DNA of 64,000 bases from Bradyrhizobium sp. 138 (GTDB taxonomy: Bacteria > Pseudomonadota > Alphaproteobacteria > Rhizobiales > Xanthobacteraceae), in the NCBI RefSeq assembly GCF_023074075.1, contig NZ_JADPKT010000007.1, positions 434,001 to 498,000 on the forward strand, read 5' to 3'. Positions 57,134 through 64,000 of the stretch are shown here, piece after piece. Made by a program: the position numbers and the translations under genes. Every line of letters starts with the position of its first letter. Within the stretch, counting starts at the first letter, position 1. The notes under the pieces were generated by a model. It made no database searches and was not told the DNA's origin. It saw nothing but the letters and a program-made list of their open reading frames with translations.

Positions 57134-57895
57134 ATGACACCTTCCAGGGCGGCAAAAAGGCTTACGATCGTCATTCCTGCGCTGAACGAGCAGGACAAGA
57201 TCGCCGACACCATCGACGGCGTGTTGCCGCTCGCCCGCGAGCTGCTTGACGATTTCGAGATTTTCCTGATCGACGACGGCAGCACCGACGCCACCGGCGC
57301 GATCATGGACGAGTTTGCGGCCAGCGAGCCCCGCATCACCGTGCAACATAACGCCGTACGGCGTGGTGTCGGTGCCGGCTTCGAATTCGCCCTGTCGCGC
57401 GCGAAATTCGATGCGATCACGCTCATTCCCGGCGATCACGCCTTTCAGAACGAGGGTATTGCCCGGATGTTCAAGGCGGCCGGCGCCGCGGACCTCGTCA
57501 TCACCTATCGCGACAACCAGTCGGACCGCTCCGTCAACCGCTCGCTGCAGTCGCATTCGCTGCGGTTCATCCTGAACTGCCTGTTCGGCTTCTGGCTGTC
57601 CGACTATCACAGCATGATCGTCTACCCCGTGAAATGGCTGCGCCAGATCGCGGTCAAGGCCGACGGCTACGGCTATCAGATCTGCGCGTTGATCTCGCTG
57701 CTGCAGCTCGGCCTCACCTACGTGCAGGTGCCGGTGAGCCTGAACGCGGAGCTGAAGGGCTCGTCCCGTGCGCTGCGGCTGCGCACCTATTTCGAGCTCG
57801 GCGGCACCATCGTCTCGCTGCTGCGCCGCGTTCCCATCCGGGACGTCGATCGCAGCCAGGTTCCCACCGACGCGGAACGGGCCCCGGCGCGCTAG
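57134..57895 (+). CDS. family 2 glycosyltransferase
   Basis: A 253-residue GT-A fold glycosyltransferase. The N-terminal IPALNEQ (residues 14-20) and the FLIDDGSTD (44-52) motif are the GT2 nucleotide-binding signature, and LIPGDHAF would supply the acidic metal motif. The start is placed at the ATG on 57134; a GTG 24 bp upstream is the alternative. No strong membrane anchor is seen, although a hydrophobic stretch at about 155-165 may touch the membrane. It could be a dolichyl-phosphate mannose synthase-type enzyme making a lipid-linked sugar for the GT-C-like proteins here, which is inference. Confidence 0.85.
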   Translation: MTPSRAAKRLTIVIPALNEQDKIADTIDGVLPLARELLDDFEIFLIDDGSTDATGAIMDEFAASEPRITVQHNAVRRGVGAGFEFALSRAKFDAITLIPGDHAFQNEGIARMFKAAGAADLVITYRDNQSDRSVNRSLQSHSLRFILNCLFGFWLSDYHSMIVYPVKWLRQIAVKADGYGYQICALISLLQLGLTYVQVPVSLNAELKGSSRALRLRTYFELGGTIVSLLRRVPIRDVDRSQVPTDAERAPAR

Positions 57896-58010
57896 GCGAC
57901 CCCGCCGGGCTTGGCGCCGAGTCAAGCGTGCGCGGTGGCTCGTGGCGATTCGCACCAGGGACGTCCGCGTCCCTATCCCGCCAGCATCCAACTTAAGTGA
58001 TTGATTTGAC

Positions 58011-58086
58011 TGGCAGGAGTGGCAGGGCTCGAACCTGCGACCCCCGGTTTTGGAGACCGGTGCTCTACCAATTGAGCTACACTCCT
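58011..58086 (-). tRNA. tRNA-Trp (anticodon CCA)
   Basis: The 76-nt minus-strand sequence folds as a tRNA: acceptor AGGAGTG pairs with CACTCCT, a 5-bp anticodon stem CCGGT/ACCGG frames the loop CTCCAAA with anticodon CCA, and the T arm contains GGTTCGAGCCC (GTTCGAG). The discriminator G and the CCA end are encoded. In many proteobacteria this gene stands beside secE; here it lies about 26 kb away, at the far edge of the sugar cluster. Confidence 0.95.
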
Positions 58087-58236
58087 ACAGACCCTGCGTC
58101 GCCTTAGGATCAGGGGCGCTTTCAAGCACAGAGAGCGGCCGGTTTGCAAGGGTGAACCGCGCCGGCTTCGCTTGTTTGTACCGGGGTTTCTGGGCCACAG
58201 TCCGCTTCCGACAATGAAGAACAATTGGGAGCGCCC

Positions 58237-59472
58237 ATGACCGCTACAGCGACCGCGACCGCCGCCCCGCAGGCCACGATCACCCCGCAGACCCCGCCCT
58301 TGCCGGAGGCGCGCCCGGAGACGCTTGGGCTGTCGCGGCCTCGCCTGCAGGCCATGTCGGACGCCTTCAAGCGCGAGATCGACAAGGGAACGGTTCCCGG
58401 CGTCACCGTGCTCGTGGCGAGGGGCGGCCAGGTCGGCTGGTTCGAGGCGCTCGGCAAGCAGAGTCCGGCGGGGCCTGCGCCGATGGCGCGGGATTCGATC
58501 TTCCGGATCTTCTCGATGACCAAGCCGATCGTCTCGGTCGCCGTCATGGCGCTGGTCGAGGACGGCCACCTCCTGCTCAGCGACGCCGTCGCAAAGTTCA
58601 TCCCGGAATTTGCCAGCCAACAGGTCGGCATCGTCAAGGACAGCAAGCTCGAGTTGGTGCCGCCGGCGCGGCCGATGACCGTGCAGGACCTGCTCCGCCA
58701 CACCTCGGGTCTCACTTACGAGCACCAGGGCGACGGCCCCGTGCACAAGCTCTACCAGGAGTCCCGCGTCCGCAGCCGCAAGATCACCAACGCCGAGCAT
58801 GCCGCATTGGTGGCGAGTTTCCCGCTGGTCTGCCAGCCTGGCGCGGAATTCAACTACAGCCGCTCCACCGACATCCTCGGCCGCATCATCGAAATCGTCA
58901 GCGGCAAGTCGCTCGGCGCGTTCCTCACTGAGCGCGTGCTCGCGCCGCTGCAGATGGCCGAGACCGGCTTCTCAACCAGCGAGGCCAATGCTGGCAGGCT
59001 TGCCGAGCCGTTCGCGGCCGATCCCTGGACCGGCGACAAGGTCGCGCTCTTCAACATGCTCGAACAGCCGGTGATGGAGTCCGGCGGCGGCGGGCTGGTC
59101 TCGACCACGATGGACTATGCCCGCTTCTGCCTGATGCTACGCAATGGCGGCACGCTCGACGGCAACAGGATCATCGGCCGCAAGACGCTGGAGCTGATGG
59201 CGTCGGATCATCTCGGTCCGCACGTTCAGACCAACGGCACGCTGCTCTCGCCCGGCCACGGCTTCGGTCTCGGCTTCGCGGTGCGCCGCGAGGCCGGCAT
59301 CGCGCCCTTCCCCGGTAGCGTCGGCCAGTATTTCTGGAGCGGCATTGCCGGCACGTTCTTCTGGATCGATCCGAAGGAAGATTTGTTCGCGGTGTTCATG
59401 AGCCAGGGCCCCGGCCAGCGCGACTACACGCGGACCTTGGTGCGGGATCTGGTCTACGGCGCGGTGGAGTGA
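58237..59472 (+). CDS. beta-lactamase-fold serine hydrolase (esterase/class C type)
   Basis: A 411-residue protein of the penicillin-binding/class C beta-lactamase fold, a group that includes esterases and D-aminopeptidases. The SxxK motif is SMTK at residues 93-96 and the second motif is the Tyr-Ser pair at Tyr207 and Ser208 (FNYSRSTD). The C-terminal HGFGLGFAV is in the position of the third motif. The start is the ATG at 58237 with GGGAG upstream. The first 20 residues are Thr/Ala-rich but not a clear signal peptide, so secretion is doubtful. Substrate unknown; antibiotic resistance should not be assumed. Confidence 0.85.
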   Translation: MTATATATAAPQATITPQTPPLPEARPETLGLSRPRLQAMSDAFKREIDKGTVPGVTVLVARGGQVGWFEALGKQSPAGPAPMARDSIFRIFSMTKPIVSVAVMALVEDGHLLLSDAVAKFIPEFASQQVGIVKDSKLELVPPARPMTVQDLLRHTSGLTYEHQGDGPVHKLYQESRVRSRKITNAEHAALVASFPLVCQPGAEFNYSRSTDILGRIIEIVSGKSLGAFLTERVLAPLQMAETGFSTSEANAGRLAEPFAADPWTGDKVALFNMLEQPVMESGGGGLVSTTMDYARFCLMLRNGGTLDGNRIIGRKTLELMASDHLGPHVQTNGTLLSPGHGFGLGFAVRREAGIAPFPGSVGQYFWSGIAGTFFWIDPKEDLFAVFMSQGPGQRDYTRTLVRDLVYGAVE

Positions 59473-59524
59473 GGAGAGGATTCGGCTGACTTGAACGAAC
59501 GATCGAGCGGCGAACTCGGTGCAA

Positions 59525-59641
59525 CCTCTCCCGCTTGCGGGAGAGGTCGGCGCGTAGCGCCGGGTGAGGGCTTTCCCCTCATCGGGAATCTCACTGCGGA
59601 GACAACCCTCTCCCCAGCCCTCTCCCGCAAGCGGGAGAGGG
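59525..59641. repeat. composite palindromic repeat between convergent genes
   Basis: Two hairpins, CCTCTCCCGCTTGCGGGAGAGG (59525-59546, a self-paired arm) and CCCTCTCCCGC...GCGGGAGAGGG (59618-59641), stand about 70 bp apart in the gap between a serine hydrolase gene and a convergent SDR gene. The copies also pair with each other. This is a frequent intergenic palindrome in Bradyrhizobium as I recall, and here it could act as a bidirectional terminator. Confidence 0.7.
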
Positions 59642-59678
59642 AGCGCACCGTCCATCACGGCCGCACCTCGGCCTAACC

Positions 59679-60446
59679 TCAACTGATCGTCGCGCCGCCG
59701 TCGATCACCATGGTCTGGCCGGTCATGAAGTCGCCGGCCGCAGATCCCAGGAACACCGCCGCACCCGCGATCTCGTCGGGGATGCCGATGCGCAAGAGTG
59801 GCGAGCGCGAGGTCGAGGCTTTCAAATTCTCCGGATTGTCCCACAGCGCCTTGGCAAAGTCGGTCTTGATCAGGCCAGGTGCGATGCAGTTCACGCGGAT
59901 ATTGTGCTTGCCGTATTCGCAAGCGAGATTGCGCGCGAGCTGCATGTCGGCGGCCTTGGAGATCGCGTAGGCGCCGAGGATGGTCGAGCCTTTCAAACCG
60001 CCGATCGAGGAGACGATGATGACCGAGCCGTCCTTGCGCTCGATCATCTGCGGCACCACCATCGAGATCAGCCAGTTGTTGGCGACGATGTTGTTGTCCA
60101 GGATCTTCCTGAACTGATCGTCGGAGATGCCGGCGAGCGGGCCGTAATACGGGTTCGAGGCGGCGTTGCAGACCAGCACGTCGATCTTGCCGAAGGCACG
60201 GTTGCTCTCGTCGACGAGGTTTTGCAGATTCTCCTTCGACGAGATGTTGGCGGCGATCGCGACCGCGGTGCCCTTGCCGTACTTGCCGTTGATGCCCTTC
60301 GCCACCTCTTCGCAAACGTCGGCCTTGCGCGAGGAGATCACCACCTTGGCGCCGTGCTCGGCCATGCGCTCGGCAATCGCAAGCCCGATGCCGCGCGTCG
60401 ATCCCGTGATGACGGCGACTTTCCCCTTCATGTCGAACAAGGTCAT
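59679..60446 (-). CDS. short-chain dehydrogenase/reductase
   Basis: A 255-residue classical SDR. The cofactor motif TGSTRGIG lies near residues 14-21, the NAAS motif (NxAG type) near 94, and the catalytic set is Ser147, Tyr160 and Lys164 (YAISK). The C-terminal region GQTMVIDGGATIS is usual. The protein resembles reductases of fatty-acid or ketone metabolism, but the substrate is not clear. It converges with the serine hydrolase gene over a repeat and is 69 bp downstream of the histidine phosphatase gene on the same strand. Confidence 0.88.
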   Translation of the reverse strand: MTLFDMKGKVAVITGSTRGIGLAIAERMAEHGAKVVISSRKADVCEEVAKGINGKYGKGTAVAIAANISSKENLQNLVDESNRAFGKIDVLVCNAASNPYYGPLAGISDDQFRKILDNNIVANNWLISMVVPQMIERKDGSVIIVSSIGGLKGSTILGAYAISKAADMQLARNLACEYGKHNIRVNCIAPGLIKTDFAKALWDNPENLKASTSRSPLLRIGIPDEIAGAAVFLGSAAGDFMTGQTMVIDGGATIS

Positions 60447-60515
60447 GTGTCTCTCCCAGAGTACGATTTGATTTGGCCCCGAGCTTACGTCGCGTCGGTG
60501 CGAGCGCGCAATTTC

Positions 60516-61214
60516 TCAGGCCAGCTTCTTGACTTCCGGTCCCGCCGGCTGATGCATCGCCGCGTGCGCAGCGTCGGCGATCCACGGTTGCTGGTTCACC
60601 ATCGGCAGCCGCCAGACCGTGCGCTCGGGACTTGCGAAATGATCGAGCCGGGTCACCGAGACATTGTCGATATCGAACGCCAGCCCCTGCTCCGGCAGGC
60701 CCCCGAGCGCGAGGCCGACGGCCGCCTTGATGGTGCCGCCATGCGCGACCGCGATGATGTCCTGCCCGGACGCCTCGTTGTTGATCCGCTCGATGGTGCG
60801 GCGCGTGCGGTTGTAGAGGTCCACGAAGCTTTCGCCGCCGGGAGCGGGCTCGTTGATGTCGGCGAACCAGCTCGTGCCGACCGGGCGGCTGGCGATGAAC
60901 TCCGCACGGTTCATGCCCTGCCAGCGGCCGAGATTTTGCTCGGCGAGGTCCGCTTCCCGTTTCATCAACGCAGGCCTGGGGAAGCCGGCCGCCCAGATCG
61001 CTTCGGCCGTTTGGTGCGTGCGCTTCAGATTGCTCGAATACCACACCGCAGTGCGTGGCAGCACCTTGGCGACAGCATTGAATACATAGGTATCGCTGGT
61101 ATCACAGGCGATGTCGGACTGGCCGTAGATGTTACCGCCGTCATTGCGCACCGGCGCGTGACGGACCCACCACCACCGTGTCGTGACCACCTTCGGCTTG
61201 TCTTCGGCTGTCAT
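60516..61214 (-). CDS. histidine phosphatase family protein
   Basis: A 232-residue protein with the phosphoglycerate mutase/phosphatase fold. The nucleophile motif is VRHAPV (His19, with Arg18), and the second catalytic histidine is in IAVAHGGTIKAAVG. The segment YSSNLKRTHQTAEAI carries the phosphate-binding Arg. It is close to CobC/GpmB-type phosphatases. The start is the ATG at 61214; the frame reads much further upstream only through the opposing SDR gene. Substrate unknown. Confidence 0.88.
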   Translation of the reverse strand: MTAEDKPKVVTTRWWWVRHAPVRNDGGNIYGQSDIACDTSDTYVFNAVAKVLPRTAVWYSSNLKRTHQTAEAIWAAGFPRPALMKREADLAEQNLGRWQGMNRAEFIASRPVGTSWFADINEPAPGGESFVDLYNRTRRTIERINNEASGQDIIAVAHGGTIKAAVGLALGGLPEQGLAFDIDNVSVTRLDHFASPERTVWRLPMVNQQPWIADAAHAAMHQPAGPEVKKLA

Positions 61215-61346
61215 CGAAACCCTTCCATCCCGTTTGATGTCGCTGTACGTCAGTAGCGAACGTGTCTCAAGACACTTTACCGTTTGAAATCTTGTTTGAA
61301 ATTCCGTCGCGCGGCAAGGGCCGCGCGAGGCACAAGGGAGAAACGC

Positions 61347-62132
61347 ATGGGCCGCCTGCAAGGCAAATCCGTCATCATCACCGGCGCCGGCAGCGGCATC
61401 GGTCGCGCCGCCGCGCTGCTGTTCACCCGCGAAGGCGCAAAGCTCGTTGCGGTCGATCGTACCGAGGCGGTGAAGGAGACCGTCGACGAGATCAAGAAAG
61501 CCGGCGGTGTCGCGGAGGCCATTATGGCGGATGCGGGCTCCGAGGCTGACGTCATTGCCGTGATCGACAAGGCGGTGAAGACCCACGGCCGGCTCGACGT
61601 GATCTGGGCCAACGCGGGCGTCTCCGGTGGACTCGTGCCGCTCGGAGAACAGACGGTGGAGCATTGGCAGGAGGTGTTGCGTGTCAATCTGATCGGGCCG
61701 TTCCTGGCGGTGAAGCATGCGATGCCGCACATGGTGAAGCAGCAGTCCGGTGCGATCGTGCTGACCGCGTCCGTCGCGGGCCTCAAGGCCGGCGCCAGCG
61801 GACATCCCTATGCCGCGAGCAAGGCCGGCGTGATCAGTCTGGTGCAGACCACCGCCTATTCGCTCACCGGCACCGGCGTGCGCATCAACGCAGTGTGCCC
61901 CGGCTTGATCGAAACAGGCATGACCAAGCCGATCTTCGACCGCGCCAAGGAGCGCGGCACCCAGGACAAGATCGGCCAGCTCAACCCGCTCAAGCGCCCC
62001 GGCCAACCGCACGAGCTCGCGGCGATGGGCCTGTTTCTGGCCAGCGACGAGGCCTCGTATGTCAACGGCCAGGCATTCCCGGTGGATGGCGGCCTCACGG
62101 CCTCGATGCCGTATACGGGGAAACCGGTGTAA
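61347..62132 (+). CDS. short-chain dehydrogenase/reductase
   Basis: A 261-residue classical SDR, divergent from the histidine phosphatase gene. The cofactor motif TGAGSGIG lies at residues 12-19, and the catalytic residues are Ser142, Tyr155 and Lys159 (YAASK). The end segment NGQAFPVDGGLTAS is typical. The start at 61347 is supported by GGGAG 6 nt upstream; the frame is open 21 codons before it. The substrate is not predictable from sequence, and it is only distantly similar to the SDR at 59679. Confidence 0.88.
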   Translation: MGRLQGKSVIITGAGSGIGRAAALLFTREGAKLVAVDRTEAVKETVDEIKKAGGVAEAIMADAGSEADVIAVIDKAVKTHGRLDVIWANAGVSGGLVPLGEQTVEHWQEVLRVNLIGPFLAVKHAMPHMVKQQSGAIVLTASVAGLKAGASGHPYAASKAGVISLVQTTAYSLTGTGVRINAVCPGLIETGMTKPIFDRAKERGTQDKIGQLNPLKRPGQPHELAAMGLFLASDEASYVNGQAFPVDGGLTASMPYTGKPV

Positions 62133-62146
62133 CGAACTCCGCTCGT

Positions 62147-62275
62147 GTCCCGGACGCGCCGCAGCGTTCCTACGCTGCTGCGCAGAGCCGGATCCAGCAG
62201 GTTGTTCGTTCCATTGCACATAGGCCCCGGCTCTGCAGCGCACCGTCGAAGAGACGCTGCGCTGCGTCCGGGGCA
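62147..62275. repeat. palindromic intergenic repeat of the GTCCCGGACGCG type
   Basis: The left end GTCCCGGACGCGCCGCAGCGT matches the right end ACGCTGCGCTGCGTCCGGGGC in inverted form with a few mismatches; inside, GCAGAGCCGG pairs with CCGGCTCTGC. The element is about 130 bp and would form a long hairpin. Its style matches repeats I associate with Bradyrhizobium chromosomes, and its position just after the SDR gene allows a terminator role. Confidence 0.65.
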
Positions 62276-62310
62276 CGACCTCATCGCTCGGGCGCGTACT
62301 GCATCAACAC

Positions 62311-62397
62311 CGTCACTGCGAGCGCAGCGAAGCAATCCAGACTGCCGCTGCGGAAAGACTCTGGATTGCTTCGTCGCAAGGGCTCCTCGCAATGACG
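62311..62397. repeat. palindromic intergenic repeat of the CGTCACTGCGAG type
   Basis: CGTCACTGCGAG...AGCGAAGCAATCCAGA (62311-62341) pairs with TCTGGATTGCTTCG...CTCGCAATGACG (62360-62397) with small loops. The core AAGCAATCCAG and CTGGATTGCTT are perfect inverted copies. It is a dispersed hairpin element of a type I recall as present in very many copies in Bradyrhizobium and related genera. Confidence 0.7.
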
Positions 62398-62499
62398 GAG
62401 TGTGTGGCGAATGCGTCGCTCTTTCAATCTGCATTTCAATTTCAGACACACTTTCGCATTCTCGCGGCGCATTTCGCCCGAGCTTTGCTTCATCTCTTC

Positions 62500-63040
62500 A
62501 CCCTCGATTGAAAGAGGGCGCAGGGAAGACCGGGTGCTGACCTGGCACCCGCGGTCCACTGTGCGAAGCGTGTGCTTAAAAAAAGCTGCACAGCGGCATA
62601 CAGGTGAAGCCCAACAACCGGCCTTCCCTGCGCAATGGTTTTACGGCTTATGTCGTGCTCTCCCCGGGGAGCGTTGCACTATTGCCCCCGTCGCCTTGCA
62701 GATGAATGATGCGTGGGCCCGGTTGAGCCACACTCATCGCCGCAAGCCTTGACGCACAGATCCCGGGCGTCAGGACCACACGATTTTGCCGTACGCTGAT
62801 CACACCGGTCGTGTGCGCGACGCTCTCGCTCACGGTTACCCGCCCTGCGAAGCTCTTCGCGCCGATGTGACCTGCGTCCACCGCCGCCCGGCCCGCGTTC
62901 GTGACGGTCGCGATACGCCCCTCTTCCTTGGGCCGGGTTGCCGCGACACATACGCCCTTTCCGAATTTCGGTAAAGTGGAATATTTTTGGCGGCGCGGAT
63001 TGACCGACCCATGGCGGGTTTTGCCCGTCGGGCAACGCAA
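62500..63040. repeat. possible degenerate dispersed repeat
   Basis: This stretch contains phrases I remember from long repeated intergenic sequences of Bradyrhizobium (for example GGTTTTACGGCTTATG and CACACGATTTTGCCGTACGC). On the minus strand a short open frame with RQNRVVLTP would be read as a spurious hypothetical protein often annotated in such repeats. I cannot confirm copy number from one window. Confidence 0.3.
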
Positions 63041-63060
63041 GGTGTTGTGGCCTGCAGTCT

Positions 63061-63148
63061 CGTAGGGTGGGTTAGCGGAGCGTAACCCACCTCTTATGCG
63101 CCAGCGGAAACCGAAATGGTGGGTTACGCTGCGCTAACCCACCCTACG
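63061..63148. repeat. 31-bp inverted repeat CGTAGGGTGGGTTAGCG
   Basis: CGTAGGGTGGGTTAGCGGAG...CACC (63061-63091) and its inverse GGTGGGTTACGCTGCGCTAA...CTACG (63118-63148) match at 30 of 31 positions and flank 26 bp. This GGGTGGGTTA/TAACCCACCC palindrome is a common mobile-looking hairpin element in several proteobacteria. It lies about 100 bp upstream of the argE start. Confidence 0.8.
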
Positions 63149-63246
63149 AACCTCTACGGGACCGCGTTGATTTGCCCCACCCCGCCTCACATTGGTATGG
63201 TTCCTGCAAGCACTTCAGCCTCCATACTCCCTGACAGAACGAGACA

Positions 63247-64000
63247 ATGCAGAGCTCAAGACCCGAACGTATTCGAAAACTCCTCGCCGACCTCGTCGGC
63301 TTCGACACCGTCAGCGACCGCAGCAACCTGCCCCTGATCGCCCATATCGAAAGCTATCTCGCCGCGTTCGGCATCAAGGGCGAGCGCATCGTCGATGCGA
63401 CCGGGCAAAAGGCTTCGCTGTGGGTCACGATCGGACCGGAGGATCGACCAGGCTTGGTGCTGTCGGGCCATACCGACGTCGTGCCGATCGTGGGCCAGGA
63501 CTGGAACCACGATCCGTTCAAGCTGATCGAGCGCGACGGCAAGCTCTTTGGGCGCGGCACCACCGACATGAAAGGGTTTGTGGCGGTGTGCCTTGCCATG
63601 GTGCCGGAGATGGTGGAGGCCAAGCTGAAGACGCCGATTCACCTCGCGATCTCCTATGACGAGGAGATCGGCTGCGTCGGCGTGCGGCCGATGCTCGGCG
63701 AGGTCGCAAAGAAACGGGTCAAACCGCTCGGTGCCTTCATCGGCGAGCCGACCGAGATGAAGGTGATCATCGGCCACAAGGGCAAGCACGGGGTGCGCGC
63801 GACGTTTCATGGACTCGCTCGCCATTCCTCGATCGCGCCCGACGGCGTCAACGCGATCGAATATGCCGCCGAGCTGATCGTCGAGATCCGCCGCCGGGCC
63901 GTTGCGCTCGCGGCCGCGCGGTCAAACGACAGCCTCTACGACGTTCCGCACTCGACGCTGCTCACCAGCATCGTGCATGGCGGCGCCGCGCTGAACATCG
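63247..64000 (+). CDS. argE: acetylornithine deacetylase (partial, C-terminus off the right edge)
   Basis: The visible 251 residues belong to the M20 zinc peptidase family, ArgE branch, which removes the acetyl group from N-acetylornithine in arginine synthesis. The metal-binding motifs SGHTDVVP and GRGTTDMKG are present, and the catalytic pair lies in SYDEEIGCVG. The start is the ATG at 63247. The frame runs off the window, so the C-terminal part with the last metal ligand is not seen. Closely related desuccinylases cannot be ruled out, but the sequence reads as ArgE of the Rhizobiales. Confidence 0.88.
   Translation, partial: MQSSRPERIRKLLADLVGFDTVSDRSNLPLIAHIESYLAAFGIKGERIVDATGQKASLWVTIGPEDRPGLVLSGHTDVVPIVGQDWNHDPFKLIERDGKLFGRGTTDMKGFVAVCLAMVPEMVEAKLKTPIHLAISYDEEIGCVGVRPMLGEVAKKRVKPLGAFIGEPTEMKVIIGHKGKHGVRATFHGLARHSSIAPDGVNAIEYAAELIVEIRRRAVALAAARSNDSLYDVPHSTLLTSIVHGGAALNI

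Larger units (their letters stand above)
62133..63246. other. 1.1-kb repeat-rich gap before argE
   Basis: No gene is supported over 1.1 kb. Small open frames here have no ribosome-binding site or family match. The region is made of at least three recognisable palindromic elements (62147-62275, 62311-62397, 63061-63148), plus a longer stretch from about 62500 to 63040 that looks like a degenerate dispersed sequence. The argE promoter should lie near 63150-63240, but I see no clear one. Confidence 0.6.

Noticed and set aside
58237..59472. Antibiotic-resistance beta-lactamase
   Set aside because: The fold and SxxK motif are present, but the second motif is Tyr-Ser-Arg rather than Tyr-x-Asn and there is no clear signal peptide, so an esterase-like role is more likely.
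62648..63040. A 130-codon minus-strand frame in the gap before argE
   Set aside because: It falls in what looks like a dispersed repeat and resembles spurious hypothetical proteins.

Overview
The window looks like a piece of a high-GC alphaproteobacterial chromosome, most likely Bradyrhizobium or a close relative. The grounds are the sequence of the ribosomal and RNA polymerase proteins, the fused str-S10-spc gene order, promoters of the TTGACC-N17-TATAGA kind, and several palindromic intergenic repeats of a style I associate with Bradyrhizobium. All species-level statements are inference from memory; no search was run.

Region 1 (1-32100, nearly all minus strand) is the cell's translation and transcription core. 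Read in the direction of transcription it runs secE-nusG, rplK-rplA, a 2-hydroxyacid dehydrogenase gene, rplJ-rplL, rpoB-rpoC, then an odd two-gene unit (a FAD oxidoreductase fused to a methyltransferase, and an ABC exporter with acidic tails), then rpsL-rpsG-fusA-tuf-rpsJ and the S10 and spc genes as far as rpsE, which is cut by the left edge. Two palindromic elements sit in the gaps around rpsJ, and one of them supplies the rpsJ stop codon.

Region 2 (32104-57895) is a sugar and surface-polysaccharide biosynthesis block of about 26 kb between secE and a tRNA-Trp gene, two features that are close neighbours in many proteobacteria. Its core is a tightly packed plus-strand series from 35240 to 47034 in which most genes overlap or nearly touch. 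It holds two NAD-dependent epimerase-type SDRs, a nucleotidyltransferase-PfkB kinase fusion in reversed order compared with HldE, a HAD-type protein, an APH-fold kinase, a split transketolase, two overlapping DegT/DnrJ aminotransferases, a 2OG-Fe(II) oxygenase and small partner protein resembling the 'sporadic carbohydrate cluster' families, a methyltransferase and a WbuC-like cupin. Around the core are a GmhA-like SIS isomerase, two UPF0104 flippase-like proteins, two zinc-binding C-methyltransferases, another methyltransferase, a Gfo/Idh/MocA oxidoreductase, two large polytopic membrane proteins, two small paralogous membrane proteins and a GT2 glycosyltransferase. Together they suggest assembly of an activated, aminated, possibly heptose-like or C-branched sugar and its transfer into an envelope glycan. 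The final sugar cannot be read from the sequence.

Region 3 (58011-64000) returns to ordinary chromosomal genes: tRNA-Trp, a beta-lactamase-fold serine hydrolase, two SDR enzymes, a histidine phosphatase, a 1.1-kb repeat-filled gap, and the 5' part of an argE-like deacetylase gene cut by the right edge. No CRISPR array, transposase, integrase or rRNA gene was seen.
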